33,280 bases of DNA from Mycoplasma sp. CAG:956 (GTDB lineage: Bacteria > Bacillota_I > Bacilli_A > RF39 > UBA660), in contig HF993105.1 in the NCBI GenBank assembly GCA_000433475.1, positions 1 through 33,280 of the forward strand. Direction: 5' to 3'. The notes beneath the pieces are model-generated. The model did not search any database and was not told where the DNA came from. It was given only the letters and a program-made list of their open reading frames with translations. Position numbers and translations under genes: made by a program. Shown here in pieces: positions 1 through 7,872 of this stretch (position 1 is its first letter; each line of letters opens with the position of its first letter).

Positions 1-87
1 TAAGAAAAACACCTCCTTTCGGAAGTGTATTCTAACGCATTTTTAAAAGTCTTTTTTTATAATGTCTACTCTAAAGGGTGCATTTCA
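1..87 (-). mobile_element. Left end of an IS3/IS150-like insertion sequence (partial)
   Basis: Read on the minus strand, the element begins at base 87 with TGAAATGCACCCTTTAGAG and continues through GACATTATAAAAAAAGACT to a strong ribosome site (AAAGGAGGTG, bases 12-21) at the window edge. The terminal pattern TG...TG.ACCC...GACA resembles the inverted repeats of the IS150 group of the IS3 family. The transposase would start at or just beyond base 1 and run out of the window. The element abuts the 3' end of tmcAL. A related copy sits in the opposite orientation at 33241-33280. The family assignment rests on the terminal repeat only. Confidence 0.6.
11..30 (-). promoter_or_regulatory. Hairpin sequestering the transposase ribosome site
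   Basis: On the minus strand ACACTTCC-GAAA-GGAGGTGT folds into a stem with one mismatch and a GAAA tetraloop. The 3' arm contains the GGAGG ribosome site that would serve the off-window transposase. It could block translation on read-through transcripts, as known for several IS elements. It also resembles a terminator because T residues follow, but the ribosome site in the arm favours translational control. Confidence 0.45.
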
Positions 88-119
88 AATTGAAAGTCAG
101 ATCTTTTTTAAACCTTAAA

Positions 120-1202
120 CTATATTTTTATTATTGGATGATTTTTAATTTCAAAATTATAAGTATTTTTATCAGTTAACATATCATAAAGACAACTACT
201 CTTAAGCTCTAAACTATAGCATGCCGTTTTTTTATAATTTTCTTTTATATTTTTATCCTTTATATACTCTTGACCTTTTTTAGTAAAACCTAAAATTCTT
301 AAATAATTCTCATCTTGATAATCCTTTTTAATTCCTAAAATAATATGTAAAAACATTCTATTTAATCTGTTATAAGTATAACGTTTAGTTTTTATTTTCA
401 AGATTAACTCTTCTAAGGAATTACAATTCATAATAACTTTCTTTAACAAATTATCAATACCCTCATTAACATCTAAATAGCTATCTAAATCATTAGAAGT
501 CATAATTTTTAATTTTAACATTTTAAAATATAAATCATAATCTGCTTTAACTAATACTTGACTACATGGTGTAAATTTACTAACATCTTCTTTATTAAAA
601 AAACGTTTTCTGATGTTACTAGCGCTTACGATAATATCAGTACTTTGAGTATCTAAATAATCATTAGTTCTTTTAATAGTTTGAACTTTAATATTTTTAT
701 TAATCTTATTTATGGCTTTTAAGTAAGAAATTCCTAGTAAATCATTAGCTTTAAATTCAAAATTAACTTCTAAAGCTTTAGCAAGAGCTGAAGGATAATT
801 ACAACCATTATCTAAATATTCTTTTACTTTTTCTTGATACTTTATATCATCTTGTTTATCTGCTAATTCTTTTAATAAACTTAAATCATTACTTTCACTG
901 CCAAATACTAAAGTATCAATTCCAAGAAAATTTAAAATCTTAACACTTTGATAGGCAAATATATCAGCACTTTGAACGGTATATATAGTAGGTAACTCAA
1001 CAATTAAATCAATACCATATTCTAAACTAATCTTTACTTTATCTTCTTTAGATAAAATACCAATATCACCCCGTTCAGTAAAATAACTTCCTAAACATAA
1101 AACGATTAAACTATCTGGATACAATTCTTTAATTTTATTAATTTGATAAAGATGTCCATTATGTAAGGGATTATATTCCGCAATAAGCCCAATGATTTGC
1201 AT
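120..1202 (-). CDS. tmcAL: tRNA(Met) cytidine acetate ligase TmcAL (YlbM family)
   Basis: This enzyme makes N4-acetylcytidine at the wobble base of elongator tRNA-Met, using acetate and ATP. The N-terminus (GLIAEYNPLHNGHLYQI) carries the nucleotidyltransferase HxGH-type motif as HNGH, and SASNIRKRF near residue 190 matches the second substrate-binding motif of the family. At 360 aa it is slightly shorter than Bacillus YlbM, which is about 400. The start is ATG at 1202 with AAGGAGG nine bases upstream. It is divergent from yceD-rpmF, the arrangement found in Bacillus subtilis. The IS end at base 87 lies only about 33 bases past its stop codon, and no separate terminator is visible between them. 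Confidence 0.9.
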   Translation of the reverse strand: MQIIGLIAEYNPLHNGHLYQINKIKELYPDSLIVLCLGSYFTERGDIGILSKEDKVKISLEYGIDLIVELPTIYTVQSADIFAYQSVKILNFLGIDTLVFGSESNDLSLLKELADKQDDIKYQEKVKEYLDNGCNYPSALAKALEVNFEFKANDLLGISYLKAINKINKNIKVQTIKRTNDYLDTQSTDIIVSASNIRKRFFNKEDVSKFTPCSQVLVKADYDLYFKMLKLKIMTSNDLDSYLDVNEGIDNLLKKVIMNCNSLEELILKIKTKRYTYNRLNRMFLHIILGIKKDYQDENYLRILGFTKKGQEYIKDKNIKENYKKTACYSLELKSSCLYDMLTDKNTYNFEIKNHPIIKI

Positions 1203-1253
1203 ACTTTATATCCTCCTTCTAAATATAAAAAAACTACTTATATTTCCAAAAAG

Positions 1254-1282
1254 AGTATAACTTAAACCTAAAAAAATCACAA
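1254..1282 (-). promoter_or_regulatory. Promoter of tmcAL
   Basis: On the minus strand, TTGTGA (1282-1277) and TATACT (1259-1254) are separated by exactly 17 bp. The -35 box lies back to back with that of the yceD promoter, leaving only 8 bp between the two. Confidence 0.6.
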
Positions 1283-1290
1283 GTATTCTC

Positions 1291-1319
1291 TTGCATAAAA
1301 TAACTTTTTAGTATATAAT
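1291..1319 (+). promoter_or_regulatory. Promoter of yceD-rpmF
   Basis: TTGCAT (1291-1296) and TATAAT (1314-1319) are separated by 17 bp, a near-consensus SigA promoter. It drives the DUF177 gene and ribosomal protein L32. Confidence 0.8.
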
Positions 1320-1328
1320 CTTAACTAC

Positions 1329-1379
1329 GAAGGAGAAATTAATTAAATATTTAATTATATTTAATTGATTATATAGTTT
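1329..1379 (+). promoter_or_regulatory. Leader with stem-loop between ribosome site and start codon
   Basis: The only good ribosome site, GAAGGAG (1329-1335), lies 44 bases before the yceD ATG. Between them 1337-1350 pairs with 1357-1370 over 14 bp (one U-G wobble) around a 6-base loop. If the hairpin is left out of the count, the site-to-start distance falls to about 10 bases, a normal spacing. No ATG, GTG or TTG that opens a plausible leader frame lies between. Confidence 0.5.
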
Positions 1380-1862
1380 ATGGAGTTTGATTTAAATAAA
1401 ATTACCGAACAAGGCATCCTTATAGATACAATTATATCTTTTGATGAAGAATATTTACGTGTTAGTGAAATCAAAAAATTAGATAATGTCCATGTGAGTG
1501 GTCGTATCTACTATAGTTTAACTAAAGAAGTAATATTTGCTGGCAATGTTAATGGCAATATGACTTTAGTAGACGGTTATAGCGGTGATCTAATTGATTA
1601 TCCATTTAACATCAACTTAGACGAAATACTTGCCAATTTTTCCGATGAAGATGAAAAAATGGGCAAAAAGCCCAAAAATAGTCTTGACCTAAAAGAAGTT
1701 TTATGGGAGAATATTGTACTGGAAGTTCCCATCGTTGTTTCAAAAGATAATAAAGTAAAAACTAAAAAAGGCGAGTTTTGGGAAGTAAGAGATGAAAATT
1801 CCAAAAAAGATGATCCAAGATTAGAGTGTTTTAGAACTCTACTTGATGAAGGGAAGGAGTGA
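1380..1862 (+). CDS. yceD: DUF177 / YceD family protein
   Basis: This is a 160-aa member of the DUF177 (YceD/YlbN) family. It is almost always found directly upstream of rpmF and is linked in other bacteria to 23S rRNA or 50S accumulation. The N-terminal MEFDLNKI, the middle region with GNVNGNMTLVDGYSGDLIDYPF, and the acidic and lysine-rich tail fit the family, although the usual Cys pair is absent from that middle stretch. It ends in TGA at 1860-1862, and the ribosome site of rpmF overlaps its last codons, so the two are probably translationally coupled. The family is assigned from synteny plus overall pattern. Confidence 0.85.
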   Translation: MEFDLNKITEQGILIDTIISFDEEYLRVSEIKKLDNVHVSGRIYYSLTKEVIFAGNVNGNMTLVDGYSGDLIDYPFNINLDEILANFSDEDEKMGKKPKNSLDLKEVLWENIVLEVPIVVSKDNKVKTKKGEFWEVRDENSKKDDPRLECFRTLLDEGKE

Positions 1863-1866
1863 AATT

Positions 1867-2064
1867 ATGGCAGTTCCATTTAGAAGAACAAGTAAAACTA
1901 AAAAAAGAATGCGTCGTACTCACTTAAAAAAAGAAGTTGGAGCATTAACTACATGTCCTAAATGTGGTGCTACTATCCAACCTCATCGTGCATGTATGGC
2001 ATGTGGGTTCTACAAAGGCAAAGATGTTTTAAATAAAGAAACTACAGAAGAAACAACTAAATAG
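1867..2064 (+). CDS. rpmF: 50S ribosomal protein L32
   Basis: MAVPFRRTSKTKKRMRRTH is the classic L32 N-terminus. Two Cys pairs (CPKC and CMAC) form the zinc-binding knuckle found in the Cys-containing type of L32. The 65-aa protein starts at ATG 1867, six bases after GGAAGGAG. An upstream in-frame ATG at 1843 lies inside yceD and has no ribosome site. A terminator follows directly. Confidence 0.97.
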   Translation: MAVPFRRTSKTKKRMRRTHLKKEVGALTTCPKCGATIQPHRACMACGFYKGKDVLNKETTEETTK

Positions 2065-2072
2065 TTTTACGG

Positions 2073-2097
2073 CTACTAGCAAATAGTAGTTTTTTTT
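2073..2097 (+). terminator. Rho-independent terminator after rpmF
   Basis: CTACTA (2073-2078) pairs with TAGTAG (2084-2089) around GCAAA and is followed by eight T residues. Confidence 0.85.
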
Positions 2098-2114
2098 AAT
2101 ATTTTAATAATATA

Positions 2115-2123
2115 TGTTATACT
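2115..2123 (+). promoter_or_regulatory. Extended -10 promoter of lemA
   Basis: TGTTATACT is an extended -10 element (TGn plus a TATAAT-like hexamer) about 10 bases before the lemA ribosome site AGGAGG. No good -35 box was seen. Confidence 0.45.
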
Positions 2124-2142
2124 ATATTTATAGGAGGATAAT

Positions 2143-2691
2143 ATGTGGTGGATTATTTTAATAATCATTGTTGTTTTAATTCTTATTTATTTAGGTTCAA
2201 CTTATAATTCCTTTGTAGTCCTAAGAAATAGAGTAAAAGACCAATGGGCTCAAATTGATGTTCAATTAAAAAGAAGATTTGATTTAATTCCTAACTTAGT
2301 TGAAACTGTAAAAGGTTATGCTTCTCATGAAAAAGATACCTTAGAAGCAGTAGTAAAAGCTCGTAATGAATACCTATCAAGCGATACACCAGAAGGAAAA
2401 ATCGAAGCAAATAATGATTTAAATAAAGTTGTTACTAAATTATTTGCGTTAGCGGAAAGCTATCCTGAGTTAAAAGCTGATACAAATTTTAGAGAATTAC
2501 AAACAACTTTAACTGAAACGGAAGATAAAATATCTTATGCTCGTCAATTTTATAACGATGTTGTTATGAAATATAACAACAAAGTAGAAGTCTTCCCAAG
2601 TAACATTGTAGCTGGCATGTTTGGCTTTAAGACTAGTGCTTACTTTAATGCGACTGAAGAAGAACGCGAAAACGTTAAAGTTAAATTCTAA
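2143..2691 (+). CDS. lemA: LemA family membrane protein
   Basis: The family signature is clear: one N-terminal membrane helix (residues 3-20, Ile/Val rich), then YNSFVVLRNRVKDQWAQIDV and LKRRFDLIPNLVETVKGYA, followed by an alpha-helical domain ending FGFKTSAYFNA. At 182 aa it has the usual length. The N-terminus is expected outside with a short outer tail and a helical bundle beyond the membrane. Its biochemical function is unknown; LemA proteins often accompany HtpX or TPM-domain genes, but none is present here. It is monocistronic, with its own promoter and terminator. Confidence 0.92.
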   Translation: MWWIILIIIVVLILIYLGSTYNSFVVLRNRVKDQWAQIDVQLKRRFDLIPNLVETVKGYASHEKDTLEAVVKARNEYLSSDTPEGKIEANNDLNKVVTKLFALAESYPELKADTNFRELQTTLTETEDKISYARQFYNDVVMKYNNKVEVFPSNIVAGMFGFKTSAYFNATEEERENVKVKF

Positions 2692-2716
2692 GAAGAAGAA
2701 ATTCTTCTTTTTTTTC
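2690..2716 (+). terminator. Terminator after lemA
   Basis: AAGAAGAA pairs with TTCTTCTT around a GAAA tetraloop and is followed by a long T run. It overlaps the lemA stop codon. Confidence 0.75.
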
Positions 2717-2807
2717 TATTATTTTAATTTAGGATTACTACTCATCAACTAATCATAAAGTATTATTCTTCAAAAATAGTAGAATGAAATCTAATGACCT
2801 CTAACAA

Positions 2808-2836
2808 TTGCCAAGCCCTATAACTTGTGATATATT
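2808..2836 (+). promoter_or_regulatory. Promoter of tmk
   Basis: TTGCCA (2808-2813) and TATATT (2831-2836) are separated by 17 bp, just upstream of the tmk ribosome site AAGGTGATG. Confidence 0.6.
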
Positions 2837-2855
2837 AAGTAAGTAAGGTGATGTT

Positions 2856-3533
2856 ATGCGTGGAAAAATCATTGTAATCGAAGGAACTGAATGTTCTGGC
2901 AAAGACACCCAAGTACATTTACTAGTTCAAAGACTTAGAAAAGAAGGAAGAAAAGTCGAACATTTTGCTTTTCCTATGTACGACTCTCCGACTGGTAAAA
3001 TCATTGGCGGACCTTATATGGGAAAAGAATATATTTGTCCTTCATACTTTAAAGAACAAATAACCGAAGTTGACCCTAAAGTAGCAGCTCTTTACTATGC
3101 TGCGGACCGTAAATATAATTATAAAATGATAGATAGCTACTTAAAAGAAGGTTATGATGTTATCTTGGATCGTTATGTTGAATCCAATATGGCTTACCAA
3201 GGCTGTAAAATCCAAGATAAGGAGGAACGTTTAAAACTATATAAATGGTTAGAAACTTTAGAATATGAACTTCTAGAATTACCACATCCTGACTTCACCA
3301 TTCTTTTACATATGCCATATAAAATGGTTATGGAATTAAAAAGAGGACGCATTGGCTACGATGATACTAAAGATTCACCTCTTTATATTAAAAATAGCGA
3401 AGAAACTTATTTAGAACTAGCTGATATTAATCATCATCATATTATCAGCTGTGTTAAAAATAATCATTTAAAAGATATGTTAGATATTCACGAAGAAATC
3501 TATAATTTAATTAAAAAAGAAGTATTTAAATAA
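2856..3533 (+). CDS. tmk: Thymidylate kinase
   Basis: This enzyme phosphorylates dTMP to dTDP with ATP in the cytoplasm. IEGTECSGKDTQ (residues 8-19) is the P-loop in the GKxTQ form. FPMYDSPTGKIIGGPYMG and the DRYVESNMAYQG motif bind dTMP and supply the DR signature. The 225-aa length is typical. The P-loop reads GKD rather than GK[ST], a variant I take as a subfamily feature rather than damage. It begins the forward gene run through trmD. Confidence 0.93.
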   Translation: MRGKIIVIEGTECSGKDTQVHLLVQRLRKEGRKVEHFAFPMYDSPTGKIIGGPYMGKEYICPSYFKEQITEVDPKVAALYYAADRKYNYKMIDSYLKEGYDVILDRYVESNMAYQGCKIQDKEERLKLYKWLETLEYELLELPHPDFTILLHMPYKMVMELKRGRIGYDDTKDSPLYIKNSEETYLELADINHHHIISCVKNNHLKDMLDIHEEIYNLIKKEVFK

Positions 3534-3573
3534 TTAAAATTGTGATAAAATTAAAGAGTCGGAGGGGAGTTTT

Positions 3574-4329
3574 ATGGAGATAATAACTAGTTTAGAAAAT
3601 AAAAAAATTAAATATATAAATAAATTAAAAAACAAAAAATTTCGTGATGAAGAAGGTATTTTTGTTATTGAAACTAAACATCTTATTGAAGAAGCCTATA
3701 AAAGTGGTTTTTTAACCGAACTTTATTTAGTAGATACTAATATTGAATCTAATATCCTTGAAGATGATAAAATAAATAAATACCAAATAACTGAAGAAAT
3801 AATGAATAAAATAAGTTCCTTAGAAAGTCCCAGTAACTTTCTTGGACTAGTTAAAAAATTACCAACCCTAAATTATGGAAATCGCTTGCTTATTTTAGAT
3901 AACATTCAAGACCCAGGTAATCTAGGAACTATTATTAGAAGTGCTGTTGCTTTTAACTTAGATACTCTTATTTTAAGCAATGATTGTGTTGATTTATATA
4001 ATGATAAAACTATTCGTTCTAGTGAAGGCATGCTTTTTAAATTAAATATTTTAAGAAAAGATTTAAATACTTTTTTAACAGAATTAAAAAATAATAACTA
4101 TACTATTTATGGAACTGATGTTATAAATGGTAGTATTGTTGGGGAGATTAAATTTCCTAAAAAATATGCCATTATTATTGGTAATGAGGGAAAAGGATTA
4201 AAAAGTACTTTAAAAAATCTTGTTGACCAAAATATTTATATCCCGATGTCCCCTAATGCTGAAAGCTTAAATGCTGGTATTGCTGCTTCAATAATAATGT
4301 ATGAAATGAGTAAAAATGACTATGAATGA
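3574..4329 (+). CDS. TrmH/SpoU-family RNA 2'-O-methyltransferase
   Basis: An N-terminal substrate-binding domain (NKLKNKKFRDEEGIFVIE, residues 17-34) is followed by the SpoU knot domain with its three motifs: LDNIQDPGNLGTIIRSA, IIIGNEGKGL and IPMSPNAESLNAGIAASI. It methylates the ribose of rRNA (or tRNA) using S-adenosylmethionine, and resembles the Bacillus YsgA group. The start is ATG 3574 with GGAGGGGAG upstream. It overlaps rimM by a few bases, so it belongs to the rimM-trmD transcription unit. The exact target nucleotide cannot be read from the sequence. Confidence 0.9.
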   Translation: MEIITSLENKKIKYINKLKNKKFRDEEGIFVIETKHLIEEAYKSGFLTELYLVDTNIESNILEDDKINKYQITEEIMNKISSLESPSNFLGLVKKLPTLNYGNRLLILDNIQDPGNLGTIIRSAVAFNLDTLILSNDCVDLYNDKTIRSSEGMLFKLNILRKDLNTFLTELKNNNYTIYGTDVINGSIVGEIKFPKKYAIIIGNEGKGLKSTLKNLVDQNIYIPMSPNAESLNAGIAASIIMYEMSKNDYE

Positions 4330-4816
4330 TTATGTATGTATAGGAAAAATTGTTAATACCCATGGTATTAAAGGGGAACTAAGAATATTAAGTGATTTTG
4401 AATTAAAAAATAAAGTATTTAAAAAAGGTGTTAATCTTTACGTGGGACCTGAAAAACAAGAATTTACTATTACTGGGTATCGCCATCATAAAATGTTTGA
4501 CATGGTAACATTTGCTGGTATTTCTAATATTAATGAAGTATTAGATTTAAAAGGACTTTTAGTCTATGTTAAAAGAGGTATTTTAGATATAGAAAGTGAT
4601 TCTTATATTTTAAGTGACTTAATTGGACTTGATGTTTATGATAATACTAAGAAAATTGGTATCGTAAAAGATTATTACTTAGATAATGGTAATACCTTAC
4701 TTGATATAGTTGGAAAAAAAGAGTTTTATATTCCTTTAAAATCGCATTATATTAAAAAAGTAGATATTAAAAATAAAAAAATAATAACAGAAGGGGGGAG
4801 CCAGTTAATTCTATGA
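4322..4816 (+). CDS. rimM: Ribosome maturation factor RimM
   Basis: RimM assists assembly of the 30S subunit head. CIGKIVNTHGIKGELRIL is the defining N-terminal motif. The second, PRC-barrel-like half has LSDLIGLDVYD and FYIPLKSHYIKKVDI, close to the usual C-terminal ending. ATG 4322 is listed as the start; ATG 4316, two codons earlier, is equally possible because the ribosome site is weak (ATGAG). It overlaps the upstream methyltransferase gene and ends in an ATGA overlap with trmD. Confidence 0.93.
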   Translation: MNDYVCIGKIVNTHGIKGELRILSDFELKNKVFKKGVNLYVGPEKQEFTITGYRHHKMFDMVTFAGISNINEVLDLKGLLVYVKRGILDIESDSYILSDLIGLDVYDNTKKIGIVKDYYLDNGNTLLDIVGKKEFYIPLKSHYIKKVDIKNKKIITEGGSQLIL

Positions 4817-5490
4817 TAATTGATATTTTAACCTTATTCCCTGATATGATAAGTGGTTTCTTAAATGAATCCATTATTAAACGTAGTATTAATAAAGGGC
4901 TAGTAACTATTAATATTCATGATTTTCGTAAATATTCCCTACGCAGTAATAATCAAGTAGATGATACCCCTTATGGTGGTGGTGCTGGCATGGTTTTACA
5001 ATGTGAACCGATATTTAGATGCCTTGATGAAATAAAAACAGCGGATTCTTTAGTTATCCTAGTAACCCCAGATGGTAAAACTTATAATCAAAATATGGCA
5101 AAGACTTTAAAGAAAAGTAAACATCTCATCATCATTTGTGGACATTATGAAGGCTTTGATGAGAGAATTAGAACTCTTGCTGATGCCGAGATTAGCATAG
5201 GCGATTATATTTTAACTGGTGGTGAACTAGCTGCTTGTGTTATCACAGATTCTGTTGTAAGACTTTTAGATGGTGCGATAAATAACGATTCATTAAGTAG
5301 TGAATCATTTGAAGACAATCTTCTTGATTATCCAACTTATACAAAACCAGCTGAATTTAGAGGCATGAAAGTACCAGATGTCTTGCTAAGTGGTGATCAT
5401 GCAAAAATAGATAAATGGCGCAATAATATGCGTATTAAAAAAACGCAAGAATTAAGACCAGATTTGTTAAGTAAAAATAACAACAATTAA
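4813..5490 (+). CDS. trmD: tRNA (guanine-N1-)-methyltransferase
   Basis: TrmD makes m1G37 in tRNAs using S-adenosylmethionine. Recognised motifs are DILTLFPDMISGF at the N-terminus, DDTPYGGGAGMVLQ, the knot motif GHYEGFDERI, and GDYILTGGELAA, followed by the C-terminal tRNA-binding domain. It is 225 aa, slightly short, and complete. Its ATG overlaps the rimM stop codon (ATGA). The rplS gene that usually follows is absent here and is replaced by an unknown small gene. Confidence 0.96.
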   Translation: MIIDILTLFPDMISGFLNESIIKRSINKGLVTINIHDFRKYSLRSNNQVDDTPYGGGAGMVLQCEPIFRCLDEIKTADSLVILVTPDGKTYNQNMAKTLKKSKHLIIICGHYEGFDERIRTLADAEISIGDYILTGGELAACVITDSVVRLLDGAINNDSLSSESFEDNLLDYPTYTKPAEFRGMKVPDVLLSGDHAKIDKWRNNMRIKKTQELRPDLLSKNNNN

Positions 5491-5499
5491 AAATATTAT

Positions 5500-5540
5500 G
5501 GAAAGGGTAAATCTTAAAAAAATTAAGATATAAAAGTATT
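5500..5540 (+). promoter_or_regulatory. Ribosome site separated from start by a hairpin
   Basis: GGAAAGGG (5500-5507) is the only candidate ribosome site for the next gene but lies about 33 bases upstream of the ATG. A 7-bp hairpin, ATCTTAA-AAAAA-TTAAGAT (5511-5529), occupies the gap. Leaving it out reduces the distance to about 14 bases. This is the same layout as upstream of yceD. Confidence 0.4.
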
Positions 5541-5981
5541 ATGGCTTATGTACTAACCAAAAATAATGATAAATTATCCCTTTATAGTACACCTAATCTT
5601 GAAGGGTATAAATTTAATCCTAAAAAAGAGAAAACTAGTATTAGTGTTAATAAAGTAGTAGTAGTAAATCCGAAATTAGTTGATAATATACTATCAATAA
5701 AGTTTCAGGATAAATTTAAAGCACTTTTAAGATATGCTCAGTATGTTATAAATGATGAAGATGCTTCTAGTACTGATACAGCCATAGTATTAGATGAAGT
5801 TGCCATGTTAAAAGGCATCCTTCTAAACCGCTATCAAAAATTTTTAAGCAAAGAAAAAGAAATGTTATTTTTACAAAAACTAAGAATAATCGAAAATCAA
5901 ATTCGTAGTAAAGAAATTGCTATTAAGATGAGTTCCTTTAGAAGTGAAACTGAGACGATGAGAAGTGGTAAATCTAGATAA
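5541..5981 (+). CDS. Conserved-looking hypothetical protein
   Basis: This 146-aa protein was not recognised. The first 60 residues are basic and rich in Lys, Ser and Val. The rest is predicted helical and amphipathic (residues 65-130, with KALLRYAQYVINDED and LLNRYQKFLSKEKEMLFLQKL), and the end is Arg/Ser rich. It has no signal peptide or membrane helix, so it is probably cytoplasmic. Base composition matches the upstream housekeeping genes, and it seems to be the last gene of the rimM-trmD unit, before the long inverted repeat at 6040. Its start is ATG 5541, with the ribosome site displaced by a hairpin. Confidence 0.6.
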   Translation: MAYVLTKNNDKLSLYSTPNLEGYKFNPKKEKTSISVNKVVVVNPKLVDNILSIKFQDKFKALLRYAQYVINDEDASSTDTAIVLDEVAMLKGILLNRYQKFLSKEKEMLFLQKLRIIENQIRSKEIAIKMSSFRSETETMRSGKSR

Positions 5982-6039
5982 TGTATGTTATTTATTTCCT
6001 ACCCACCAACCAAAAAAGTATTATTTATTAATAAAATAA

Positions 6040-6090
6040 AATTCCAAATTTAATGATAAAATCAAAAAAATCATTAAATTTGGAATTTTT
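6040..6090 (+). terminator. Long perfect hairpin, probable terminator of the trmD unit
   Basis: An 18-bp perfect inverted repeat (6040-6057 against 6070-6087) with a 12-base A-rich loop is flanked by A residues on one side and TTTTT on the other, so it could end transcription from either direction. It lies where the housekeeping block ends and the accessory patch begins. Confidence 0.65.
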
Positions 6091-6273
6091 AATGCTGATA
6101 TTTATAAAGCCAAAGTTGGCTACAATAATGGTATAAAGCATAATGCTGATAACAATGTTTATTTAAATGATGAAAAGAAATTCGATAATAGAGTTAAGTA
6201 TTTAATTACTAAACTAAAAAATGAGGAGTTAATAGAAAACATTGGCTCTAACAAATATTTTATTTGGAAATGA
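6091..6273 (+). pseudogene. 5'-truncated gene remnant (C-terminal fragment)
   Basis: A frame open from 6040 to the TGA at 6271-6273 encodes a protein-like C-terminus, with KYLITKLKNEELIENIGSN near its end. It has no start codon or ribosome site, and its upstream part runs into the long hairpin. The pattern of a helix, then a basic helix, then I-E-N-I-G-S recalls the last part of a winged-helix DNA-binding domain, but no family can be named. I read it as debris of a lost accessory gene. Confidence 0.4.
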
Positions 6274-6315
6274 TATAACGATGCACAACAATTTATTAAA
6301 AACAAATATACCCTG

Positions 6316-6392
6316 AATCTGTAGTAAATCTGTAAAATCTGTAAAATCTGTAAAATCTGCAAAAGAACTGCAAACAACTGCAAACAACCGCA
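6316..6392 (+). repeat. Short tandem repeats, 9-bp then 10-bp
   Basis: Units beginning AATCTGTA start at 6316, 6327, 6336, 6345 and 6354 (period 9 after the first), then AACTGCAAAC units start at 6366 and 6376 with a decayed copy at 6386 (period 10). The region is non-coding between the gene remnant and the next terminator. It could be slippage-expanded debris or a protein-binding array. Confidence 0.6.
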
Positions 6393-6412
6393 ATTAAATT
6401 TTTGCTAAATAT

Positions 6413-6460
6413 ACTTTCAAGTGATAGTGAAATAAGACTATCAAACTTGAAAGTTTTATT
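6413..6460 (+). terminator. Rho-independent terminator
   Basis: ACTTTCAAG-TGATAG pairs with CTATCA-(AA bulge)-CTTGAAAGT and is followed by TTTTATTTT. No intact gene precedes it, so it probably belonged to the lost gene at 6091-6273. The rest of 6461-6603 is AT-rich, with a TATAAT at 6578-6583 but no convincing -35 box. Confidence 0.65.
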
Positions 6461-6603
6461 TTGAAAAAAGGGCTATCAGAATAAAAATAATCTTGAAATT
6501 CAGCAATATTAATCAAAAATATGCAAAAAAAAATGCAAAAATCAAAAAAATAAGTATACTTTTTATGCTTTTTGACCTATAATAATTACAGGAGGAAAGA
6601 AAA

Positions 6604-7872
6604 ATGCTTATAGAATTTAGTGTTAAAAATTTTTTGTCTTTTAAAAATAAAATAACATTATCAATGGAAAAAGGAATTGGTAATGAAAATCAAGATAATG
6701 TAGTATCAATTGGCGACATTGATTTACTAAAAACTGCTGCTATATACGGTGCTAATGCATCAGGCAAGTCGAATATATTAAAAGCCTTAACCTGTTCTAT
6801 TTTAATGGTAAGAAATTCAAATCTTATACCAGTTGGAGGTAAATGGAATTTTATAAAACCATTCTTGTTTGATAAAACTAGTAAAAATAAACCGAGCGAA
6901 TTTGAATTTATATTTATTGAAAATAACATTAAATATAGATATTTCTTTAGTGCTGATGCCAACAGAATATACGATGAGATACTAGATGTTTACAACAGTC
7001 AAAAACCATCTAATATTTTCACAAGAATAAAAACCAATAATTATGAATTTGCTAAAGATAAAAATAAATTAGAAACATTAGCAGCCAATAATACTGAAAA
7101 TAAATTGTTTTTATCAACTGCTACTAACTGGAATTATGATAAAACAAAGGATGCTTATCTTTGGTTTGCAAATGCAATAGATACATATGATTCTTTTGAA
7201 AATATTGCTGATAATGATTTAATAGATTATAGTAAAAATGATGCTGGTTTAAAAAACTTTGCTTTAAAATTACTAAAAGAAGCTGATATTTTAATAAAAG
7301 ATATTACAGTTGATTATGAAGAAAAAGAAGCAGATAATACAATGATTGATATGTTAGTACCACCACTTGCCAGAAATGGTGAAAAAATAAAAGTTAAAAA
7401 TGTTAATATTGAGCTTGAACACGAAATAAAAGATGCTGATGATACTTATCACTCGTACAAATTAAATTTTACAGATGAATCATCAGGAACCAAAGTATTG
7501 TTCGCCTTTGCTCCTTTTTTAAAAAGAGCATTTGAAAAAACTAAAGTCATCGTAGTTGATGAACTTGAAAGAAGTATGCATCCTGCTTTAGTAGAATTTA
7601 TTGTAAAGCTATTTAACAATAAAGAGATAAATAAGGCTAATAGCCAGTTAATATTTACAACTCATGCAACTAATTTATTAGATTTAGAATTATTAAGAAG
7701 AGATCAGATTTGGTTTACAGAGAAGAATCCAGAAACCGGAGTTTCTGATTTATATCCACTTGATTCATTCTCCGTTAGAAAAGAAGAAAATATACAAAGA
7801 GGATATATAAATGGTAGATACGGAGCTATTCCATTTATAAGAGATGTTGATTTATGGCTAGAAGACAAATAA
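6604..7872 (+). CDS. AAA family ATPase of the RloA/AriA type (putative defence)
   Basis: This 422-aa ABC/SMC-like ATPase starts with the family signature LIEFSVKNFLSFKNKITLSM. The Walker A is GANASGKSN (residues 49-57). A signature-like SSGTK lies near residue 295, the Walker B is VIVVDELERSMHP (D319, E320), and the switch region is FTTHATNLLD. It is followed, with a 19-base overlap, by a RloB-like Toprim protein. This AAA_15 ATPase plus nuclease-like partner architecture is shared by RloAB and PARIS (AriA-AriB) anti-phage systems, where the ATPase senses an invader and the partner acts as effector. The start is ATG 6604 after AGGAGG. The defence role is inferred from family and context. Confidence 0.8.
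   Translation: MLIEFSVKNFLSFKNKITLSMEKGIGNENQDNVVSIGDIDLLKTAAIYGANASGKSNILKALTCSILMVRNSNLIPVGGKWNFIKPFLFDKTSKNKPSEFEFIFIENNIKYRYFFSADANRIYDEILDVYNSQKPSNIFTRIKTNNYEFAKDKNKLETLAANNTENKLFLSTATNWNYDKTKDAYLWFANAIDTYDSFENIADNDLIDYSKNDAGLKNFALKLLKEADILIKDITVDYEEKEADNTMIDMLVPPLARNGEKIKVKNVNIELEHEIKDADDTYHSYKLNFTDESSGTKVLFAFAPFLKRAFEKTKVIVVDELERSMHPALVEFIVKLFNNKEINKANSQLIFTTHATNLLDLELLRRDQIWFTEKNPETGVSDLYPLDSFSVRKEENIQRGYINGRYGAIPFIRDVDLWLEDK

Noticed and set aside
1860..4329. Mycoplasma-type code (TGA read as Trp)
   Set aside because: TGA ends several intact housekeeping genes at the expected place and Trp codons are TGG.
5498..5533. 11-codon leader-peptide-like frame (MERVNLKKIKI) before the gene at 5541
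   Set aside because: It has no ribosome site of its own and overlaps the presumed ribosome site and hairpin. It is more likely incidental.
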